Below, one piece after another: positions 52,548-61,588 of a stretch of DNA of 64,000 bases. The notes below the pieces were generated by a model, which saw only the letters and a list, made by a program, of their open reading frames with translations, ran no database searches and was not told the origin of the DNA. The stretch spans positions 32,349 to 96,348 of the forward strand of contig JAGXFO010000007.1 in assembly GCA_024637255.1 (NCBI GenBank), written 5' to 3'. Each line of letters begins with the position of its first letter. The first letter of the stretch is position 1. The position numbers and the translations under genes are program-made. This stretch comes from Sulfurovum sp. Its GTDB lineage: Bacteria > Campylobacterota > Campylobacteria > Campylobacterales > Sulfurovaceae.

Positions 52548-53851
52548 GCGTTATATCCTTTTGTGTGGTGGTCATTTTTATACTGCTTAAAATCAACATG
52601 TTCGGTGTTTATGTTAAACATATTTTTCACTGCCTCAATGCAGTTTGCATTTTTGTTTTCCACTGAAGAGTGTCTAAGATTTTGAGTAGGGTCATGCAAG
52701 AAACGGTTAAACATCTGCTCTGCCATTTTACGTATATTTGCTTCATATTCCTGAGGAATAAACCTTTTTTGCATAGCTCTTTGCATCTCTTTTTCTATGG
52801 CAGCTGAGACATGCTCTCTCATCTGTTTGATGACAGGTTCCACAGAAAGTGCTCTAAGCCAAACATAAAAATCTTCTCTGTACCTGTCCACTATTTCGCT
52901 TGCTCTTACTGCCTGCTCTTCACGCAATGCATGGTTGGTATGTGAAATAGCACGAAGATCATCTATGCGGAAAATTTGGAGTTTTTCCATTTCCATATCT
53001 TCAATGTCGCGCGGTATTGCCATATCGAACCAGAGTCTTGGCAGTGTTTCATTTTCTATAAGTTTTTTTGTAATGATGAATTCTCTAGAAGATGTCGCTG
53101 TAAACACTAAACGGTAACGGTTAAGATACTTTGAGAGTTTATCCATGCTGTCGGCCTTAACATTTTCACCCAGCGTATGTGCCAGAAGCTCTACTTTCTC
53201 TTTGTCTCTACCCAGCATGACCACATCACACCCTACCCTGAGCAAATGTTTTGCTGCAAGTACAGCCATCTCACCGGCCCCCACAACCACTGCAGTCATC
53301 CCTATCATATTCTCACCTAAAAGCTTATGTGCCTGCGCCACTGCCACTGAAGATATGGAAATGGGGTTTTGAGAAATATTGGTAGCATTTCTCACTTCTG
53401 CTGCACATTTAACCGCATAAGAGATAGCCCTGTTGAGCTTACGCCCTGCTGTGCCATTTTTGTGAGAGAACATAAATGCTTCTTTCACCTGCCCTGTAAT
53501 TTGAGACTCCCCAATGACCAGTGAATCCAACGAAGAGACAACAGAAAAGATATGCCCAATAGCCTCTTCATCATCATAGCGTTTTGCTGCCTCTTTAATC
53601 TCATAAAAATTTAAGGTACTTTTCTGACTCATAAGCCCCAAGACCGTATGATAACTTGAAAAATTATCACTGGTTGCCAGTACCACCTCAACACGGTTAC
53701 AAGTAGATACAATAAATACTTCATGGATAAAATCAAACTCAACTAATTGGTTGAGCATCTGCCTTGTTTCTTCCCTGCTCACAAATGCCAATTTCTCTCT
53801 CATTGCCTGATCGCAATTATGATGGGAAAAACTCATTACCTGATAATACAT
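52544..53851 (-). CDS. hemA: Glutamyl-tRNA reductase
   Basis: 435 residues from the ATG at 53851, overlapping the ispB stop as TGATG, with AAAGGGA upstream. Catalytic cysteine in IVSTCNRVEV (C51), VIGESQITGQVKEA substrate loop, NAD(P)H motif VVGAGEMA, and GCDVVMLGRDKEK. It reduces Glu-tRNA to glutamate-1-semialdehyde, the first step of C5 heme synthesis. Operon with ispB upstream and proS downstream. Confidence 0.96.
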   Translation of the reverse strand: MYYQVMSFSHHNCDQAMREKLAFVSREETRQMLNQLVEFDFIHEVFIVSTCNRVEVVLATSDNFSSYHTVLGLMSQKSTLNFYEIKEAAKRYDDEEAIGHIFSVVSSLDSLVIGESQITGQVKEAFMFSHKNGTAGRKLNRAISYAVKCAAEVRNATNISQNPISISSVAVAQAHKLLGENMIGMTAVVVGAGEMAVLAAKHLLRVGCDVVMLGRDKEKVELLAHTLGENVKADSMDKLSKYLNRYRLVFTATSSREFIITKKLIENETLPRLWFDMAIPRDIEDMEMEKLQIFRIDDLRAISHTNHALREEQAVRASEIVDRYREDFYVWLRALSVEPVIKQMREHVSAAIEKEMQRAMQKRFIPQEYEANIRKMAEQMFNRFLHDPTQNLRHSSVENKNANCIEAVKNMFNINTEHVDFKQYKNDHHTKGYNA

Positions 53852-54747
53852 CAAAAATCCCTTTCAATCATTTGCAGTGCAATGCCTGAAAGTGCATTTT
53901 CGCCTCTGTTGTCCATCAAGGCTATGGCTTCTTCTACGAGAATTTTAGCTTCAGCATAACTTTTATGTACTACCTGATACTGCTGCATCATCATTTTGAT
54001 CCAAAGCTGTTCCTCTTTTGTAAGCTTCTTGGCATGTAGAGATCTCAGTTTCTCTTTTTCATCACTACTTAGTACTTCATAGAGGTAAATATACGGTAGT
54101 GTTGTTTTTCCTTCTTCGAAATCATGCAATGCCGGCTTGCCCAGCGTTGCCTCATCGGCCGTAATATCAAGTATGTCATCTATCATCTGAAATGCCAGCC
54201 CCAAATTTCTTCCATAAGTCATATAGGCTTCTTTTGGCTTGCCTGCCAGCAAAGCTGCAGCCCCGGCACTGGCTTCCATCAGTGAAGCCGTTTTCTGATA
54301 TATCATTTCAAGATATATCTCTTTGTCAACATTAAATGTTTTTGAGAGTGACACATCTTTAAGTTCTCCAAGACTGAGCAGAACTACAGCGTGAGAAATA
54401 GTCTTGGCCACTTCAGGACTAATATTATTCAACTCCAAAAAACCTTTGGCATAAAGGATGTCGCCAAGCATGATAGATGTTTTATTGCCATAGATTGCAT
54501 TGAGAGAGGGTTTTGAACGTCTCGTATAGGCATCATCTATGACATCATCATGCAAAAGGCTTGCGGCATGTATCATCTCAACAATGGCCGCTGTCTTAAT
54601 GGCCAAAAGTCCAGGCCCGGCTATTTTTAAAATGAGTTTTGCACGCAGTCTTTTGCCTTGGGGAAGCTGCATATAAAGCTTGCTGACTTCTTTGTTGTTC
54701 AAATCGGCTATAAATTGTTCTATCTTTCTCTCAACAGCATTAAGCAT
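53851..54747 (-). CDS. ispB: All-trans polyprenyl diphosphate synthase (octaprenyl type)
   Basis: 298 residues. First aspartate-rich motif DDVIDD at 67-72 and second DDILD at 190-194 bind Mg-pyrophosphate; GKRLRAKL at 31-38 is the IPP site. It makes the side chain of menaquinone (octaprenyl or a neighbouring length), fitting the UbiD-type enzyme in the same cluster. Chain length is not readable with certainty. Symbol assigned by position and length. Confidence 0.9.
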   Translation of the reverse strand: MLNAVERKIEQFIADLNNKEVSKLYMQLPQGKRLRAKLILKIAGPGLLAIKTAAIVEMIHAASLLHDDVIDDAYTRRSKPSLNAIYGNKTSIMLGDILYAKGFLELNNISPEVAKTISHAVVLLSLGELKDVSLSKTFNVDKEIYLEMIYQKTASLMEASAGAAALLAGKPKEAYMTYGRNLGLAFQMIDDILDITADEATLGKPALHDFEEGKTTLPYIYLYEVLSSDEKEKLRSLHAKKLTKEEQLWIKMMMQQYQVVHKSYAEAKILVEEAIALMDNRGENALSGIALQMIERDF

Positions 54748-54750
54748 ATC

Positions 54751-54813
54751 TCATCTGCCCCTATCCCAAAAGTCATCTCTGCAATCATCACACTCTTCAT
54801 CATAATAGTTCAT
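54751..54813 (-). CDS. Possible 20-residue acidic Cys-containing peptide upstream of ispB
   Basis: ATG at 54813 to TGA at 54751-54753, ending 4 nt before the ispB ATG. The peptide is rich in D and E with CDDC in the middle and a basic end (RGR). A weak SD (GGGAAG) lies upstream. It may be a translated leader coupling ispB, a remnant of a longer gene, or chance. Confidence 0.3.
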   Translation of the reverse strand: MNYYDEECDDCRDDFWDRGR

Positions 54814-54896
54814 TTGCTTCCCGAGTATTACATTGCTTTTACAAGGTGATTATTATATCTAAACAAGGTTAATATTTTTACGTTCACTTTTTCGCT

Positions 54897-54929
54897 CTGC
54901 ATATCGTCGTATATGCAGCCGTATACGGC
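54897..54929. terminator. Overlapping palindromes between ftsL and ispB
   Basis: CTGCATAT, 6 nt, ATATGCAG (54897-54918) followed directly by the perfect 12-bp palindrome GCCGTATACGGC (54918-54929). They lie 28 nt after the ftsL stop. Possible terminator or operator; there is no T-run. The rest of the 143-nt gap is AT-rich, with a TTATTATA at about 54850 on the plus strand. Confidence 0.35.
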
Positions 54930-54956
54930 AGTGATTGGCATACAGCATTTCTAGCC

Positions 54957-55226
54957 TTATCCTTCGCGAATAGAGAAAATGGTATCTGAGACTCTGTTTT
55001 TAAACTTTAGCGCTTCCACACTTTGCTGTAGCATCACATTTTCTGCCTTAAGCACTGAGACTTCTGTTTGCATTTTATTGACAGTTTTACTTTCATAATA
55101 GATCTGATTACTCAAGTATATTTTAATAATCGTTAAAATAAGCACAATGGCCACGGACATAAAAGTCACAGATACCATACCGAACGTAATACCGTTTTGG
55201 GGAGACTTTTTCTTTTTAGCTGTCAT
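54957..55226 (-). CDS. FtsL-like cell-division protein
   Basis: 89 residues: a lysine-rich cytosolic start, one membrane helix (about 16-38) and a periplasmic leucine-zipper-type coiled coil (KMQTEVSVLKAENVMLQQSVEALKF region). This bitopic layout directly after rsmH (11-nt overlap) is that of FtsL in the dcw cluster. Sequence conservation in FtsL is too low to prove it. Confidence 0.75.
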   Translation of the reverse strand: MTAKKKKSPQNGITFGMVSVTFMSVAIVLILTIIKIYLSNQIYYESKTVNKMQTEVSVLKAENVMLQQSVEALKFKNRVSDTIFSIREG

Positions 55227-56139
55227 TTTTAAACCTAAAACTTCTTAATTTTGCAGACCTGCTTCTGGGATTCACCTTAAGCTCCTCTTTTGTAGCTGTT
55301 TTTGGTTTGGAAAACAGCACTTTGCCTAACGCATTGTTCCCGCCACAGGTGCAACGCATCGCCATAGGATCACAGATGCACGATTGCGCCCATTTTTTAA
55401 AACGGTTTTTTACCAAACGATCTTCCAGTGAGTGAAAAGAGATGAGTGAAACTACCTCACCTTTGACATGCTTTTTCTCCAAAGCATCAAGCAACCCTTC
55501 TATCTCACCGAGTTCATTGTTCACTTCTATACGAATGGCCTGGAACATCAAAGTAGCTGGATGTATCTTCCCTCCAGCAGGTATAACTACTTTGGCAATC
55601 TCGCTTAACGCTTTGGCAGAACAAATAGATTCCTTCGCTCTGGCCTCTACTACTGCTGCTGCCAATTTTTTGTATGCTCGTACTTCGCCGTATGTATCAA
55701 AAATATATTCCAACTTCTCTTGAGTGTAGTCATTGACAACATCATAAGCACGGAGTCCAGAAGATGCATCCATGCGCATATCGAGTGTATCGGAGGTAAA
55801 AGAGAACCCTCTGTCTTTTTTGTCTAACTGTAACGAAGAGACCCCAAAGTCTGCCAGTACTGCAACTACAGGTGCTTCTTTTAAAACAGGGAACACGCTT
55901 GCAAAAGTACCTTTATACAGAGTACTTCGTCCCTCATAAGGCTCCAAGCGTTTTTTGGAAAATGCCAAAGCCTCATCATCTCTGTCTATACCTATATGTC
56001 TCAAGCCTTCATACCTTGCCAGCATCTCAGAACTGTGTCCCGCATAGCCAAGCGTACAATCTACAAAATAACCCTCGCCTACATCTTTAAAACTGTCCAA
56101 CACTTCGTTCAGCAGTACAGGTATATGAGGTGTTTGCAT
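55216..56139 (-). CDS. rsmH: 16S rRNA (cytosine1402-N4)-methyltransferase
   Basis: 307 residues from the ATG at 56139, where the conserved start MQTPHIPVLLNEVLDSF begins; longer frames upstream are not supported. SAM-binding VDCTLGYAGHS, then DRDDEALAFSKK, LADFGVSSLQLDKKDRGFSF, MRMDASSGLRAYDVVN and FHSLEDRLVKNRFKKWA. Methylates N4 of C1402 in the ribosomal P site. Divergent from the class II aldolase-like gene. Confidence 0.95.
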   Translation of the reverse strand: MQTPHIPVLLNEVLDSFKDVGEGYFVDCTLGYAGHSSEMLARYEGLRHIGIDRDDEALAFSKKRLEPYEGRSTLYKGTFASVFPVLKEAPVVAVLADFGVSSLQLDKKDRGFSFTSDTLDMRMDASSGLRAYDVVNDYTQEKLEYIFDTYGEVRAYKKLAAAVVEARAKESICSAKALSEIAKVVIPAGGKIHPATLMFQAIRIEVNNELGEIEGLLDALEKKHVKGEVVSLISFHSLEDRLVKNRFKKWAQSCICDPMAMRCTCGGNNALGKVLFSKPKTATKEELKVNPRSRSAKLRSFRFKNDS

Positions 56140-56251
56140 CAGTGTCCTTGGTAGTTTGCAATCCTCTCGCTCTAAAAATTCCATACCGAGGAAGAGAAGA
56201 TTTTTAATTATGAATGTTATAATAGCAAAATTAGATGAAAAAGGCTCTTTT

Positions 56252-56827
56252 ATGATGGATAAACATCTCGTTGACAACATTAAACATATCTCACTTTCAC
56301 TGTTTAACAAAAATTTCTTTTCTGTCTATCATGGCTCTATCTCAGCCAGAGTCTCTAGCTACGGATTCATCATTAACTCCAAAGACACTATTTTGGACGA
56401 AGTCACAGAGGATTCTCTCGTAAGACTTGATTGTGAAAAACGAGACTACCGTTGGAATATGGCGAGTTCCGATGCGCACATCCACGAACATATCTATAAA
56501 AATATTCCCAATGCAAAGTACATTTCTTATACTATGCCGCCTTATGCAACAGCCCACTCACTCAAACACGGAAAAGTGTCTCCTGCAGATTTTTATGGTA
56601 AAAAGATACTAGGCGAAATCATGGTATATGATCCCAAAAACATAGACGACTGGTTAGAGCGCGCACCCTATGAGATACCCCAGTTTTTTCAAAAGCACGA
56701 CACGCACCTGCTTCTTGTCAAAGGTTTTGGACTCATCTCTTATGACAGAGACATCACCGATATGGCAAAAAAGATCTCTATTTTGGAAAACTCATGCAAA
56801 CTGTTGGCATTGTCGGCAAATCTTTAA
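56252..56827 (+). CDS. Class II aldolase/adducin-family protein
   Basis: 191 residues from the ATG at 56252 with AAGG about 8 nt upstream; a TTG start farther upstream is unlikely. NFFSVYHGSISARVSSYGFIIN is the start of the class II aldolase fold (usually GN.S.R), SDAHIHEHIYKNIPNAKYISYTMPPYATAHSL is the region with metal-binding histidines, and VKGFGLISYDRDI the C-terminal part. Substrate unknown; families like this include fuculose-1-P aldolase and MtnB. A TATAAT lies at 56218-56223. Confidence 0.8.
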   Translation: MMDKHLVDNIKHISLSLFNKNFFSVYHGSISARVSSYGFIINSKDTILDEVTEDSLVRLDCEKRDYRWNMASSDAHIHEHIYKNIPNAKYISYTMPPYATAHSLKHGKVSPADFYGKKILGEIMVYDPKNIDDWLERAPYEIPQFFQKHDTHLLLVKGFGLISYDRDITDMAKKISILENSCKLLALSANL

Positions 56828-56833
56828 AGTAAT

Positions 56834-57089
56834 CTATTCATGTATATACTCTGTCTCTTTTAGTGTTTCGTTGCTTAAAATGAATTTTCTATTGTCAACT
56901 TATTTGACGGCACTGGAGTGTATGGGTCCATCTTCAAATTGATGTTTAAAATTCTCCGCCAAATTGCGTTGGGACTCCCAAGAAACAATATAGGGGGTAT
57001 CTGCCCTTCTCTACGCCATAATCAAAACCATCTGTTAGCCCTGCGACAACAGTTCTGTAAAGCATACTTTTGTTATACTCACTAAAATA
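56834..57089 (-). pseudogene. Possible decayed coding sequence of unknown family
   Basis: The 286-nt gap between the aldolase-like gene and the Sel1-repeat gene reads, on the minus strand, as protein-like text interrupted by one frame change and one stop: MLYRTVVAGLTDGFDYGVEKG (from about 57074) leads, after a one-base shift near 57004, into DTPYIVSWESQRNLAENF and HQFEDGPIHSSAVK, then a TAA, then VDNRKFILSNETLKETEYI and a TAG at 56834. I do not recognise the family. Could also be chance. Confidence 0.35.
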
Positions 57090-57113
57090 TTACCTCACAC
57101 AGGATACCATGAT

Positions 57114-58388
57114 ATGAATCAGACGAAAAAGAGATTAAGTATCATTAATTATGCTATTTCGATTACAGATATTGAAACCATACAACTTCAGGTTTCAAAA
57201 CTGCGCATGCTTAAAACCGATGAAAAGATACAGGAAATCATTGCAATCATTGAGGAAGAAAATTATGCTCAGGCGCAAAGACTTATTGCCCTGTATATAG
57301 AAATGCCGATTGAAAACATACTGCAAAGAACTTCCCAGACAGAGAGTACTGCTAGAAACAAAGAAGATCAGGCTATCATAGATGAATTCGATCTTTTTAT
57401 AATACCCAGTGCAAATAAAAAAGTGAAAAACGTGGATATCAATAACTTTTTTACTGATACTCCTGTGATGAAAGTAAAACATGCAGAGTCTATTGATTTT
57501 GATGCTCTACTCAATATGAATGCTGATAATGTACTTGCTGATAATATTGAAATAGACATCACATATACTTCCAAAGATGCTTTTTTTGAGGTCGATGAAG
57601 AAAAAGATGCACATACTCCTGATACTGGTGATATATCCAAGGATGCTTTTTTTGAGACACAAGAAGACACAGCAAAAGAAGAGATACTGAGTGAAGAAAT
57701 GGCAAAAGAAGAGGTGCCGTTGGCAGAGGAGACAGAAAAAGAGGAAGAAGCACAAAAACAGCCGACAAAAGAAACTGAAATTATCGTTACAAATGATATT
57801 TTTAGCCAAAATGATCTTTTCAAAGAGTTAAAACCTAAACTAAAAGTACAAAATCAAATCATTAACTCACTATACAAAGCCATTCCCTATATTGAGCAGA
57901 AGATCAGCAGTATGAAAAAACAATATCCGGCCACAGTGCAAACGGATGAGCATTTTGATTCAGTTGAGAATTTGCTAAAGAAAATAAGCCAGGAAGGCTA
58001 TAGTGAAAAAGAGATAGAAGAAACGCTAAACTATATCAAAGAGCTTAGCGAAAAAAACAAATATGCCGAAGCAGCACAATTACTACTTATCTGTGCTGCC
58101 ACAGAATCGCAATTTTCACAGTTCATGTTAGCCAGGGAACTGTTCAAAGGTATTTTATTGACAAAAAATACACCTGAATCATTCGCGCATATGAGTAGTT
58201 TGGCCGTTGAGGATTACCCAGAAGCCCTTTGCGATCTGGCTCAATTTTATGAATATGGCATAGGTACCGCAAAAGATATAAAAAAGGCGGAACAATTATA
58301 CAAAGAAGCCACGGAAGCAGGCATTACAAGAGCAGAAAAACACTATGCACGACTCAAAAAACAAAACAAGGGCTTCTTTAAGTTATAA
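57114..58388 (+). CDS. Sel1-repeat-containing protein, unknown function
   Basis: 424 residues. Helical N-terminal 75 residues (KKRLSIINYAISITD..., EENYAQAQRLIALYIEMP), an acidic low-complexity middle (about 95-225, with KDAFFE twice and many E/K/T), then helices and a C-terminal TPR/Sel1-type repeat reading YPEALCDLAQFYEYGIGTAKDIKKAEQLYKEA (about 363-400). Predicted cytosolic scaffold; no signal peptide or enzyme motif. SD AGGA before the ATG and TTATACT upstream. Similar proteins occur near envelope genes in Campylobacterota, but I cannot give a role. Confidence 0.75.
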   Translation: MNQTKKRLSIINYAISITDIETIQLQVSKLRMLKTDEKIQEIIAIIEEENYAQAQRLIALYIEMPIENILQRTSQTESTARNKEDQAIIDEFDLFIIPSANKKVKNVDINNFFTDTPVMKVKHAESIDFDALLNMNADNVLADNIEIDITYTSKDAFFEVDEEKDAHTPDTGDISKDAFFETQEDTAKEEILSEEMAKEEVPLAEETEKEEEAQKQPTKETEIIVTNDIFSQNDLFKELKPKLKVQNQIINSLYKAIPYIEQKISSMKKQYPATVQTDEHFDSVENLLKKISQEGYSEKEIEETLNYIKELSEKNKYAEAAQLLLICAATESQFSQFMLARELFKGILLTKNTPESFAHMSSLAVEDYPEALCDLAQFYEYGIGTAKDIKKAEQLYKEATEAGITRAEKHYARLKKQNKGFFKL

Positions 58389-58593
58389 AGAGAAGCTCTG
58401 AAGCGATTTACATTTTCCCTTATTGAGATGGTAGTGGTAACTCATTTTTAAAGACGCTTCTACGGCCGAAGAGCCGTTGTCAACATAAAAAAATTTAGCC
58501 AAGTCACTGGGTGTAATCTTTATTAGTTTGTGTGCATGGATGCCATATGACTTCCAGGCCTCGTTGCATCATTTTAGTATTTTTATCTGACAT
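58383..58593 (-). pseudogene. bioA: Relic of bioA (adenosylmethionine-8-amino-7-oxononanoate aminotransferase)
   Basis: On the minus strand, an ATG at 58593 starts a piece with GLEVIWHPCTQ, the well-known BioA N-terminus (WHPCTQM), ending at a TGA near 58507. In another frame 58520-58383 reads DLAKFFYVDNGSSAVEASL and KMSYHYHLNKGK, the BioA cofactor-binding segment (usually VFFADNGSSAIEVALKMSF). About 60 residues between the two pieces and all the rest of the 430-residue enzyme are missing. The region is flanked by intact genes. Confidence 0.8.
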
Positions 58594-58678
58594 ACTTTTT
58601 TCACACTCCATTTCATTAGCGATAAGCTTATTTTAGGTAGAATATTATACAAATTTTTCGATTGAAGGCAGATGAAGT

Positions 58679-60154
58679 ATGATTAGTTGGATGCAGAAAC
58701 ACAATAAATACCTGGTATGGACAATCTGGATAGCAACCATCGCATTTATAGGTGCAGGTTTTGTAGGCTGGGGAAGCTACAGTTTTGGTTCCAAAGCAGG
58801 AAATGTTGCCAAAGTAGGCAGTATTGAAATACCGCAAACAAAACTCAATATGGCTTACAGCAGTATATACAGCCAATATAATGAAGCAATGCAAGGTACG
58901 CTTGATGAACAAAAAGCGCAAGAAATGGGATTGATTAAGCAAGCATTTGCACAATTAGCCACACAGGCTAAAATCTTAAATTTCGCAAAAGATCTTGGTC
59001 TCATTGTTTCAGATGCTGAAGTAGCACAAAGACTACAGGAAATTCAGGCATTTCAGAAAGAAGGCATTTTCAATAAAGAAATTTATGATGGCTACCTTAA
59101 AACCCAAAGACTTAAAGCTAAAGTCTTTGAAGAGACGCTCAGAGAAGAACTTATCATTCAAAAGACACTTGCATTACTTACAGTTGAGGCATTGCCATTG
59201 GAAAAAGAAGCAATTTCTGCAGCCATGAATGTGAGTGACAAGTTAGCCTATAAAGTATTGACAATGGATGACCTTGACTTTGTCGTAGAAGAAGAAAAAG
59301 TGAAAGCACAGTGGGAAATTCAAAAAGAAAACTTTTTAACAGCCCAAACGTATGAACTTTCTATTTTATGGACTCAAAGCAAGGATACAGCTGTAACAGA
59401 GGATGAAGTCAAGGCATATTACGAAACAAATAGTTTTAATTATACTGAGGCTTCAGGAAAACAGCTTCCTTTTGAAGAAGCCAAAGCGTTGGCAACAAAA
59501 GACTTAAAACTTAAGAAAACAAAAAAAGCAGCACAAAAAGACTATATCGCATTTAAAAAAGCTAAGGTTGACAACAGTGAAAAATTAACCTTGACACTGG
59601 GTGATTCCAAGCTCACTGATGAAGTGTGGAATGAACTTAAAACAAAATCCGTAGGTGACATCATCAAGCCTAAAATAGTTGGAGATACTTACGCGACGAT
59701 AAAAATAGAAAATGTTATTGCGCCAAAGGTCATGACGTACGAAGAGGCTAAAGAAGAAGTTACAACACTTTATGTCAATCAAGCAAAAAAAGAAGCACTG
59801 TTGGTATTGGCCGAAACTACACTCCAAAACTTCAATCAAAACGATGCAATCATTTCTGATTTTGTAAAATTTGAAGAAAATGTCAACCTCGAATCATTAA
59901 ATAACCAAGAAAGTTTACAATTTTTACAAAAACTCTTTACATCATCAAAAGAAAACGGTATCATAAGTGTATTGGATAAGGTAATCGTTTATAATATTTT
60001 AGAACAAAAACTTATATTAACAGATGTAAATCAGACAGAGTCTGTTGTGCAAACTGCAAACAAGTTAAAACAAAATACATTCGAATCAAATCTAATTAAA
60101 ATGTTGGATAAGAAATATCCTACGGAAGTCTATACGGGAGGGCTTACAAATTGA
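58679..60154 (+). CDS. PpiD/SurA-type periplasmic peptidyl-prolyl isomerase-like chaperone
   Basis: 491 residues. One N-terminal membrane anchor (about 12-36, YLVWTIWIATIAFIGAGFV), then a SurA_N_3 chaperone domain (NVAKVGSIEIPQTKLNMAY..., about 40-180) and a region (about 200-360) corresponding to the PPIase domain, which lacks obvious parvulin catalytic residues; C-terminal helices. It probably assists folding of outer-membrane and secreted proteins. It overlaps ftsA by 4 nt, an arrangement also seen in relatives. Confidence 0.87.
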   Translation: MISWMQKHNKYLVWTIWIATIAFIGAGFVGWGSYSFGSKAGNVAKVGSIEIPQTKLNMAYSSIYSQYNEAMQGTLDEQKAQEMGLIKQAFAQLATQAKILNFAKDLGLIVSDAEVAQRLQEIQAFQKEGIFNKEIYDGYLKTQRLKAKVFEETLREELIIQKTLALLTVEALPLEKEAISAAMNVSDKLAYKVLTMDDLDFVVEEEKVKAQWEIQKENFLTAQTYELSILWTQSKDTAVTEDEVKAYYETNSFNYTEASGKQLPFEEAKALATKDLKLKKTKKAAQKDYIAFKKAKVDNSEKLTLTLGDSKLTDEVWNELKTKSVGDIIKPKIVGDTYATIKIENVIAPKVMTYEEAKEEVTTLYVNQAKKEALLVLAETTLQNFNQNDAIISDFVKFEENVNLESLNNQESLQFLQKLFTSSKENGIISVLDKVIVYNILEQKLILTDVNQTESVVQTANKLKQNTFESNLIKMLDKKYPTEVYTGGLTN

Positions 60155-61551
60155 GTGATACAATTTTAGCTATAGATATCGGTTCTACTAAAATATGTGC
60201 AGTCATCGCTGAAATCAAAGACTCCCAGGTCACCATACTAGGTCACGGCATCACTAAATCCCAAGGGGTTAAAAAAGGTGCCATAACCAACATTGAACTT
60301 GCTTCAAAATCTATCAAAAAAGCCATCAATGATGCAAAGCGTATTGCAGGAAGCAACATTACTTCTGCTACTGTTTCCATCTCCAATGCTTATGCAAAAA
60401 GTCTTAACTCAACAGGTATTGTCAATATACCGCATAAAGATATCTCCATTAAAGAGATTAATCGCGTCATGCAAACTGCACTCTACAATGCAAATGTACC
60501 AAATGAATATGATGTGATTCATGTATTGCCCTATAATTTCAGAGTAGATGATCAAGACTTTATAGAAGATCCGTTTGGCATGAATGCGAGCCGTATGGAA
60601 GTAGATGTCAACATTATCATGACACAGAAGTCGAATCTTTCCAATCTTAAAAAAGCTGTTCGCTCTGCGGGGGTGGAAATAGATGGTATCGTTCTTAGCG
60701 GTTATGCTTCTGCCATAGCAACCATGGATGAGGATGAAAAAGAACTTGGTGTCGCAGTAATAGATTTAGGCGGGCAGACCAGCAATCTTGTTATACATAC
60801 AGGAAACTCCATCAGATATAACGATTTCCTCGGAGTGGGCTCAAACCACATCACCAATGACCTTTCCATGGCACTACATACTCCCTTGCAAATAGCAGAA
60901 AATGTTAAAGTGCGTCATGGAAATCTTACCGAAAGCTCCAATGAAATCATTGAGCTTCCTATTATCGGGGACGAAGAAAGTCGTAATGGTGTCTCTTTAG
61001 ATATCGTTCACTCTGTTATTTTCTCACGCGTAGAAGAAGCGCTGATGATTTTGGCAAAATCTCTTGACAAGTCTGCACTCAAAGAACAAATAGGTGCAGG
61101 TATCATACTGACAGGAGGTATGACAAAACTTAAAGGCATTAGAGAATTGGCGCAGGCTATTTTCTCTGGTATGCCTGTAAGGGTTGGTTATCCTGATAAA
61201 GTAAATGGTCTGTTTGATGAGCTAAAAGATCCGGCATATTCAACGGCAATAGGTTTACTGCTTTACCAAGCAGACGGTCATACACAATATGAAATAGATT
61301 TTCAACAAACATTACTACATTCAAAAAATATGCATGAAGAAAATCTAAATGATATTCGTATAGGCTCTACCACAAACGACAGTCCAGAGGTGAAATCAAA
61401 GCATCGTCAGAAAGAGACAAGAGAGACAAAGAAACACAACGAATATTCCGAAGAAATATCAACCATCTCATTCGATGAGTTGCCGGATTTGGGACACGAC
61501 AATCAGAATCCATTAAAAAAACTGGCCAATTGGGCGAAGCAGCTTTTTTAA
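60151..61551 (+). CDS. ftsA: Cell division protein FtsA
   Basis: 466 residues. Actin-like ATPase: phosphate-1 DTILAIDIGSTKICAVIAE, the SHS2/1C domain (SVSISNAYAKSL, about 85-165), LGVAVIDLGGQTSNLVIHTG phosphate-2, GAGIILTGGMTKLKG adenosine motif. A 60-residue polar linker (R/K/E-rich) leads to the C-terminal amphipathic membrane anchor LKKLANWAKQLF. It tethers FtsZ to the membrane. TTG start overlapping the ppiD-like stop. Confidence 0.96.
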   Translation: MSDTILAIDIGSTKICAVIAEIKDSQVTILGHGITKSQGVKKGAITNIELASKSIKKAINDAKRIAGSNITSATVSISNAYAKSLNSTGIVNIPHKDISIKEINRVMQTALYNANVPNEYDVIHVLPYNFRVDDQDFIEDPFGMNASRMEVDVNIIMTQKSNLSNLKKAVRSAGVEIDGIVLSGYASAIATMDEDEKELGVAVIDLGGQTSNLVIHTGNSIRYNDFLGVGSNHITNDLSMALHTPLQIAENVKVRHGNLTESSNEIIELPIIGDEESRNGVSLDIVHSVIFSRVEEALMILAKSLDKSALKEQIGAGIILTGGMTKLKGIRELAQAIFSGMPVRVGYPDKVNGLFDELKDPAYSTAIGLLLYQADGHTQYEIDFQQTLLHSKNMHEENLNDIRIGSTTNDSPEVKSKHRQKETRETKKHNEYSEEISTISFDELPDLGHDNQNPLKKLANWAKQLF

Positions 61552-61588
61552 GAAAAATTTTATACACATCAAATAAAGGGAGGATAAT

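Noticed and set aside
57368..57823. Serine-rich minus-strand frame opposite the Sel1-repeat gene
   Set aside because: Its low complexity is the complement of the acidic E/K linker of the real gene.
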